Origin: an uncultured Chthoniobacterales bacterium
GTDB lineage: Bacteria > Verrucomicrobiota > Verrucomicrobiia > Chthoniobacterales > UBA10450
DNA length: 10,707 nucleotides
NCBI GenBank assembly: GCA_955652255.1
Contig: CATPAW010000110.1
Coordinates: 1-10,707 of the forward strand
Direction: 5' to 3'
Under the pieces are notes generated by a model. The model had not been told where the DNA came from, ran no database searches, and saw only the letters and a program-made list of their open reading frames with translations. This document shows positions 7,269 through 10,707 of this stretch, one piece after another (position 1 is the stretch's first letter; every line of letters starts with the position of its first letter). A program made the translations under genes and the position numbers.

Positions 7269-7973
7269 ATGAAGCGACGCTTCGATCCGGCTCAGCCGGA
7301 ATTAATGGATCAACCGCAACCGATCTCTGCCGAACTGGAGCGCGATCTCCGGAATCTCCGACAGCTGAACCATTACTTTGGGAGTCATGCGGTTGTTCTC
7401 CGGTTCGTCCGTCGCTGGATTAGACCGGGCGATCGCTTGCGCATTGTCGATCTTGCCACCGGCTCGAGCGACATTCCGCGATTGATTGTCGATCTTGCGC
7501 GAAAGATCGGCGCAAAAGTTCAGATCGATGCGCTTGATCGACAAGCCGCAACGCTGGAAATAGCAGTAAAATTGAGCTTCGATTACCCGGAAATTTCTTG
7601 TATCGAAGCAAACATCCTCGAGTGGCGGCCGGCCGAGCCGTACGAGATCGCGCTTTGTTCGCTCGCGCTCCATCACTTCAGCGATGAAGACGCTGTGCGC
7701 GTTTTGCGACGTTGCCGCGAACTCTCGCGTAAGTTTGTTCTCGTGTCCGATTTACGACGCGGCCTGCTCGCCACCATTGGCGTCTATTTTTTGACCGCGC
7801 TGATCTTTCGCGAGCCAATGACGCGCTATGATGGTCGACTTTCTGCGGCGCGCGCATTTTCCTTTACGGAAATGGCGGAGCTCGCGCGACAAGCCGGCTG
7901 GAAAAATTTCGGCCACCGCAAATTCCGTTTTGCGCGACAGGCGATTTGGCTGGAGGACGCAACATCGACATGA
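7269..7973 (+). CDS. Class I SAM-dependent methyltransferase
   Basis: The 234-residue product has the Rossmann methyltransferase pattern: glycine-poor motif I IVDLATGSSD (59-68), an acidic residue after the second strand (IDALDR, 86-91), and motif IV-like ALCSLALHHFSDED (128-141). VSDLRRGLL (159-167) and a C-terminal FRFARQAIWL follow. An N-terminal PELMDQP motif, DLRR and the C-terminal half recall a methyltransferase family often found beside type III polyketide synthases and FAD oxidoreductases; no such partners are in this window, so the substrate is unknown. ATG at 7269 is preferred because PELMD lies upstream of the next ATG (7305), although 7305 has a better-placed GGA. The stop overlaps the panC start (ATGA at 7970-7973), so the two are translationally coupled. 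Two exact copies of the iterated 10-mer fall in this gene, at 7445 and 7487. Confidence 0.88.
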   Translation: MKRRFDPAQPELMDQPQPISAELERDLRNLRQLNHYFGSHAVVLRFVRRWIRPGDRLRIVDLATGSSDIPRLIVDLARKIGAKVQIDALDRQAATLEIAVKLSFDYPEISCIEANILEWRPAEPYEIALCSLALHHFSDEDAVRVLRRCRELSRKFVLVSDLRRGLLATIGVYFLTALIFREPMTRYDGRLSAARAFSFTEMAELARQAGWKNFGHRKFRFARQAIWLEDATST

Positions 7974-8809
7974 AAGTTCTCGCGACCGTCGCCGAAGCGC
8001 TGGCCCAATCGCGCGCCAAACTTCCGCGCGTCGTCGTTCCGACGATGGGGGCGTTGCATAAGGCGCATTTGGAATTGATTCGGGTGGCGCGCAATTACGC
8101 CGGGCGCGATGGCGAGGTTGCAGTGAGCATTTTCGTCAATCCGCTGCAATTCGAACCGGGAAGCGATTATGAACGCTATCCGCGACCCGACCGGCAGGAT
8201 GAAGAGCTCTGCCGAAACGCTGATGTCAATCTTTTGTTTCGGCCGAGCCCGGCCGAAATGTATGCGGACGATCGTTCAGTTTTTGTCGAAGAGACTTCGC
8301 TTTCAAACACGCTCGAGGGTAAATCGCGTCCCGGACATTTCCGTGGCGTGTGTACGGTGGTGGCGAAGCTTTTCAACATTCTTGCGCCGGATGCGGCGGT
8401 CTTCGGCGAAAAAGATTTTCAGCAGCTTGTAATCATTCGCCGGATGGTGCGGGATCTCAATTTCAAGATCGACATTGTGGGCGTGCCGACCGTTCGCGAA
8501 AATGACGGACTGGCTTGCAGCTCGCGCAATCAATACCTGAACGTTGAGGAACGAAAACAAGCAACGGCTTTGCGGCGGGCGCTGCTGGCGGCGGCAGATC
8601 GAACAAAGGCCGGCGAAGAATCTGCAAAAACAATTGTTGATCTGGCGCGCAAAACGATCGGCCAAGCGTCGCTGGCGCGAATTGATTATGTCGATCTTGT
8701 CGATGCCAAAAACTTGCTGCCGATCGAAGTCGTTAGGCCAAATTCACTCCTCGCGCTCGCAGTTTTCTTCGGCCAGACTCGTTTGATCGACAATATCCTG
8801 GTCGGATGA
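7970..8809 (+). CDS. panC: Pantothenate synthetase (pantoate-beta-alanine ligase)
   Basis: PanC joins pantoate and beta-alanine through a pantoyl-adenylate, using ATP, in the cytoplasm; this is the last step to vitamin B5 and hence CoA. The 279-residue length is normal (E. coli PanC is 283). Visible signatures are PTMGALHKAH (24-33), SIFVNPLQF (53-61), RPGHFRGVCTVVAKLFNI, VFGEKDFQQL (144-153), IRRMVRDL, PTVRENDGLACSSRNQYL. The nucleotide-binding HxGH motif is HKAH here, with Ala in place of Gly. ATG at 7970 overlaps the methyltransferase stop by four bases. A GGAGG lies 13 bases upstream, farther than usual. An in-frame TTG at 7946 would only add eight residues inside the previous gene. The stop overlaps the nadB start. 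Confidence 0.97.
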   Translation: MKVLATVAEALAQSRAKLPRVVVPTMGALHKAHLELIRVARNYAGRDGEVAVSIFVNPLQFEPGSDYERYPRPDRQDEELCRNADVNLLFRPSPAEMYADDRSVFVEETSLSNTLEGKSRPGHFRGVCTVVAKLFNILAPDAAVFGEKDFQQLVIIRRMVRDLNFKIDIVGVPTVRENDGLACSSRNQYLNVEERKQATALRRALLAAADRTKAGEESAKTIVDLARKTIGQASLARIDYVDLVDAKNLLPIEVVRPNSLLALAVFFGQTRLIDNILVG

Positions 8810-10404
8810 AGCAATACGATTTCGTCGTGATCGGCAGCGGCATCGCCGGGCTCAGTTTTGCGTTGAAAGCGGCCAGGCACGGCTCGGTGGGGGTGATCAC
8901 GAAACGCAAAGGCGCGGACACGAACACGGCGTGGGCGCAGGGCGGGATCGCCTGCGTGACGAGCGACGAAGATTCCTTCGAGCTGCATGTGCGCGACACG
9001 CTCGAGGCGGGCGCCGGGCTTTGCGACGAAAGAGTTGTTCGCACGATTGTGACCGAAGGACCGGCGCGAATTCAGGAACTTGTCGATCTTGGATTGCAAT
9101 TCGACGAGCGCGAAGTTTCCGGTCACCGCGAGTTCGACCTTGGGCGGGAAGGCGGCCATTCCAAGCGGCGCGTCCTGCATGTGCAGGACGTGACCGGCAA
9201 GGAGATCGAGGAGATTTTGCTGCGCGACTTGAGACGGCAACCGCATGTCGATCTTTTGGAAAATCATATGGCGGTGGATTTGATCACCGCGGGCAAGCTC
9301 GGCTTCGCGACAGAAGATCGTTGCCTCGGAATCTACGTTCTCAATGAAAAAAACGGAGAGGTCGAAACGATCCGCTCGGATCGTATCGTGCTCGCGACCG
9401 GCGGCTGCGGAAAAGTTTATTTGTACACGACGAATCCGGACATTGCGACGGGCGACGGCGTAGCGATGGCGTGGCGCGCGGGCGCCGTGATCGCGAATAT
9501 GGAGTTCATCCAGTTTCATCCGACCTGCTTGTTTCATGCGAAGGCCAAATCGTTTTTGATTTCCGAAGCAGTGCGCGGGGAGGGCGGAATCCTGCGGAAC
9601 AATCGTGGCGAAGATTTCATGAAGCGCTACCATGCGCGCGGCTCGCTCGCGCCGCGCGACATCGTGGCACGTGCGATCGACGCCGAGATCAAGCGTTCCG
9701 GCGCGCAATGCGTGTTTCTGGATATCACGCACCAGCCGCCGGAGTTCATTCAGGAGCGCTTTCCGCATATTTATGAGACGTGCCTGCGGTTTGGGATCGA
9801 CATGTTAAAGCAACCAATCCCGGTTGTGCCGGCGGCGCATTACCAATGCGGCGGAATCAAGACGGATGTGAACGGCGCGACAAGCTTAGCGGGGCTATAT
9901 GCGATCGGCGAAGTGGGTTGCACCGGGCTGCATGGCGCAAATCGCCTGGCCAGCAACTCGTTGCTCGAAGGATTGGTGGCTGCGCATCGCGCGGCGGAGG
10001 CGTCCGTGTGTGCGCGACCACCGTCACATACGGCGCAAAAAATTTCGTTGCCGAAGTGGGAATCGGGAGGCGTGCAGGATGTCGACGAGCTAGTGGTGAT
10101 TTATCATAACTGGGACGAAATCCGGCGCCTGATGTGGGACTACGTTGGGATCGTGCGGACGGATAAGCGGCTGCAGCGAGCGAGCGCCCGTTTGCGAAAT
10201 CTTCAACGCGAAATCCGTGAGTTTTATTGGAATTTTAAAGTGTCGGTCGACCTGCTTGAGCTGCGGAATCTGGCAACGGTGGCGGCGCTGATCGTGGATT
10301 CGGCGTTAAGCCGGAAAGAGAGCCGTGGTCTTCACTTTACCCTGGACCATCCCGAAACAGAAGATCGGCAATTCAAGCGCGACACGCTGCTCAGCCGTGG
10401 CTGA
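8806..10404 (+). CDS. nadB: L-aspartate oxidase
   Basis: NadB oxidises L-aspartate to iminoaspartate with FAD, the first step of de novo NAD synthesis; NadA then makes quinolinate. The 532-residue length fits the family (540 in E. coli). Features in order are the FAD-binding VVIGSGIAGLSFALKAA (7-23), TNTAWAQGGIA (39-49), REGGHSKRRVLH (114-125), VLATGGCGKVY (195-205), FIQFHPT (234-240), RGEGGIL (257-263), PRDIVARAI (283-291), HYQCGGI (345-351), GANRLASNSLLEG (377-389) and the C-terminal ESRGLH (505-510). These cover FAD binding and the dicarboxylate site. The HPT, RGEGG and PRD residues shared with fumarate reductase/succinate dehydrogenase flavoproteins are all present. The ATG overlaps the panC stop (ATGA at 8806-8809), so expression is coupled. 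nadA and nadC are not in the window. Confidence 0.97.
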   Translation: MKQYDFVVIGSGIAGLSFALKAARHGSVGVITKRKGADTNTAWAQGGIACVTSDEDSFELHVRDTLEAGAGLCDERVVRTIVTEGPARIQELVDLGLQFDEREVSGHREFDLGREGGHSKRRVLHVQDVTGKEIEEILLRDLRRQPHVDLLENHMAVDLITAGKLGFATEDRCLGIYVLNEKNGEVETIRSDRIVLATGGCGKVYLYTTNPDIATGDGVAMAWRAGAVIANMEFIQFHPTCLFHAKAKSFLISEAVRGEGGILRNNRGEDFMKRYHARGSLAPRDIVARAIDAEIKRSGAQCVFLDITHQPPEFIQERFPHIYETCLRFGIDMLKQPIPVVPAAHYQCGGIKTDVNGATSLAGLYAIGEVGCTGLHGANRLASNSLLEGLVAAHRAAEASVCARPPSHTAQKISLPKWESGGVQDVDELVVIYHNWDEIRRLMWDYVGIVRTDKRLQRASARLRNLQREIREFYWNFKVSVDLLELRNLATVAALIVDSALSRKESRGLHFTLDHPETEDRQFKRDTLLSRG

Positions 10405-10522
10405 ACGTGGAATGGATAGTGCTTTAACAGTTGGTAATCCACCCTGGGCATCGGTTTTCCCCTCGTGAAAAAGGCTTGCCTAGAGGACGTTAATCGGATA
10501 AATGGGTCGGGCTATTTGCACT
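10405..10522. other. Intergenic spacer after nadB
   Basis: This 118-base spacer has no convincing terminator; the only self-complementary piece is a short AGGC-TT-GCCT at 10472-10481. A weak promoter-like pair, TTGCCT (10476-10481) and GATAAA (10497-10502), has a short 15-base spacing and is not claimed as a promoter. Confidence 0.4.
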
Positions 10523-10707
10523 ATGAAGAGGCTGTTACCGCTTTGTTTCGCTCTCGCGATAGCGGGCGTGGTTAAAGCCGAGGACCAATCCACTTCGCCA
10601 TACGCGACGGCGGCCGATTTTGCCAAGTATGCGATGAAATTGCGCGAGCAAGCGCTGGTCAAAGTAGAGCCGCAGGTGTTTATTCCAACGTCCTCGCGCT
10701 CGGCGAC
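10523..10707 (+). CDS. Putative exported protein, 5' part only
   Basis: The frame is open from ATG at 10523 to the window end (61 codons). The N-terminus has a basic start (MKR), a hydrophobic core (LLPLCFALAIAGVV) and a likely signal peptidase I site after VKA, before EDQ, so the product is probably secreted or periplasmic. The visible mature part (TAADFAKYAMKLREQALVKVEP) is mixed and partly helical, and no family is recognised. An in-frame ATG at 10502 would add seven residues and weaken the signal-peptide pattern. Neither start has a Shine-Dalgarno. It follows nadB by 118 bases and may be a separate unit. Confidence 0.6.
   Translation, partial: MKRLLPLCFALAIAGVVKAEDQSTSPYATAADFAKYAMKLREQALVKVEPQVFIPTSSRSA

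Larger units (their letters stand above)
743..9255. repeat. Dispersed iterated 10-mer TGTCGATCTT, 12 exact copies
   Basis: Exact copies read TGTCGATCTT at 3636, 6229, 7445, 7487, 8689, 9081 and 9246, and AAGATCGACA at 743, 2042, 2524, 6455 and 8465 (left coordinates on the plus strand). The base before the word is always A or T and the base after is G in 8 of 12, so the fuller consensus is WTGTCGATCTTG. One-mismatch copies lie at 2029, 7961, 8224 and 10371. Seven copies encode Val-Asp-Leu, two Ser-Ile-(Leu/Phe), two Lys-Ile-Asp, and one lies in the spacer before the cupin gene. The listed span runs from the first to the last exact copy; it is not a continuous repeat. Confidence 0.8.

Noticed and set aside
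8686..9768. Minus-strand open frame of 360 codons opposite nadB
   Set aside because: It lies opposite strongly conserved panC and nadB sequence and has no domain features.
10480..10662. Minus-strand 60-codon frame at the right end
   Set aside because: The plus strand here has a clear signal peptide and an open frame to the window end, which explains the region better.

Overview
The window looks like part of the chromosome of a Gram-negative bacterium with mid-fifties GC by eye. It carries genes for lipid A acylation, heptose transfer, cell-surface sugars, pantothenate and NAD synthesis. The gene content, frequent TTG/GTG codons at possible starts and near absence of Shine-Dalgarno sequences would fit a soil Verrucomicrobiota (Spartobacteria-like) genome. 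That placement is an impression, not a demonstration. No rRNA, tRNA, CRISPR array, transposase or phage gene was seen.

Left block, minus strand, transcribed from about 3936 down to 1: a fused lipid A acyltransferase/heptosyltransferase (1990-3936), a YbgC-type hot-dog thioesterase (1463-1966), and a GT39/ArnT-like membrane glycosyltransferase (1-1452) that runs off the left edge. Gaps are 10-23 bases, so this reads as one envelope (LPS) operon.

Middle block, plus strand: a 76-base divergent spacer with a perfect TATAAT leads into an 810-codon glycosyltransferase with two GT2 domains (4013-6445) and an RmlC-like cupin sugar epimerase homologue (6464-7219). Together they suggest O-antigen or other surface polysaccharide assembly. 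The cupin gene ends inside a tandem heptamer repeat followed by a stem plus T-run.

Right block, plus strand: a class I methyltransferase (7269-7973), panC (7970-8809) and nadB (8806-10404) are joined by two 4-base ATGA stop/start overlaps and must be translated as a coupled unit. PanC uses beta-alanine, usually made from aspartate, and NadB oxidises aspartate, so the block draws on aspartate for CoA and NAD. A signal-peptide protein starts at 10523 and runs off the right edge.

The least expected signal is a 10-base word, TGTCGATCTT (reverse complement AAGATCGACA). It occurs exactly 12 times on both strands, in three reading frames and once between genes, against about 0.02 expected by simple chance. 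It resembles a highly iterated word such as a DNA-uptake sequence or HIP1-like element. One pair of copies forms a near-perfect palindrome, and two copies (one exact, one with a mismatch) abut start codons.
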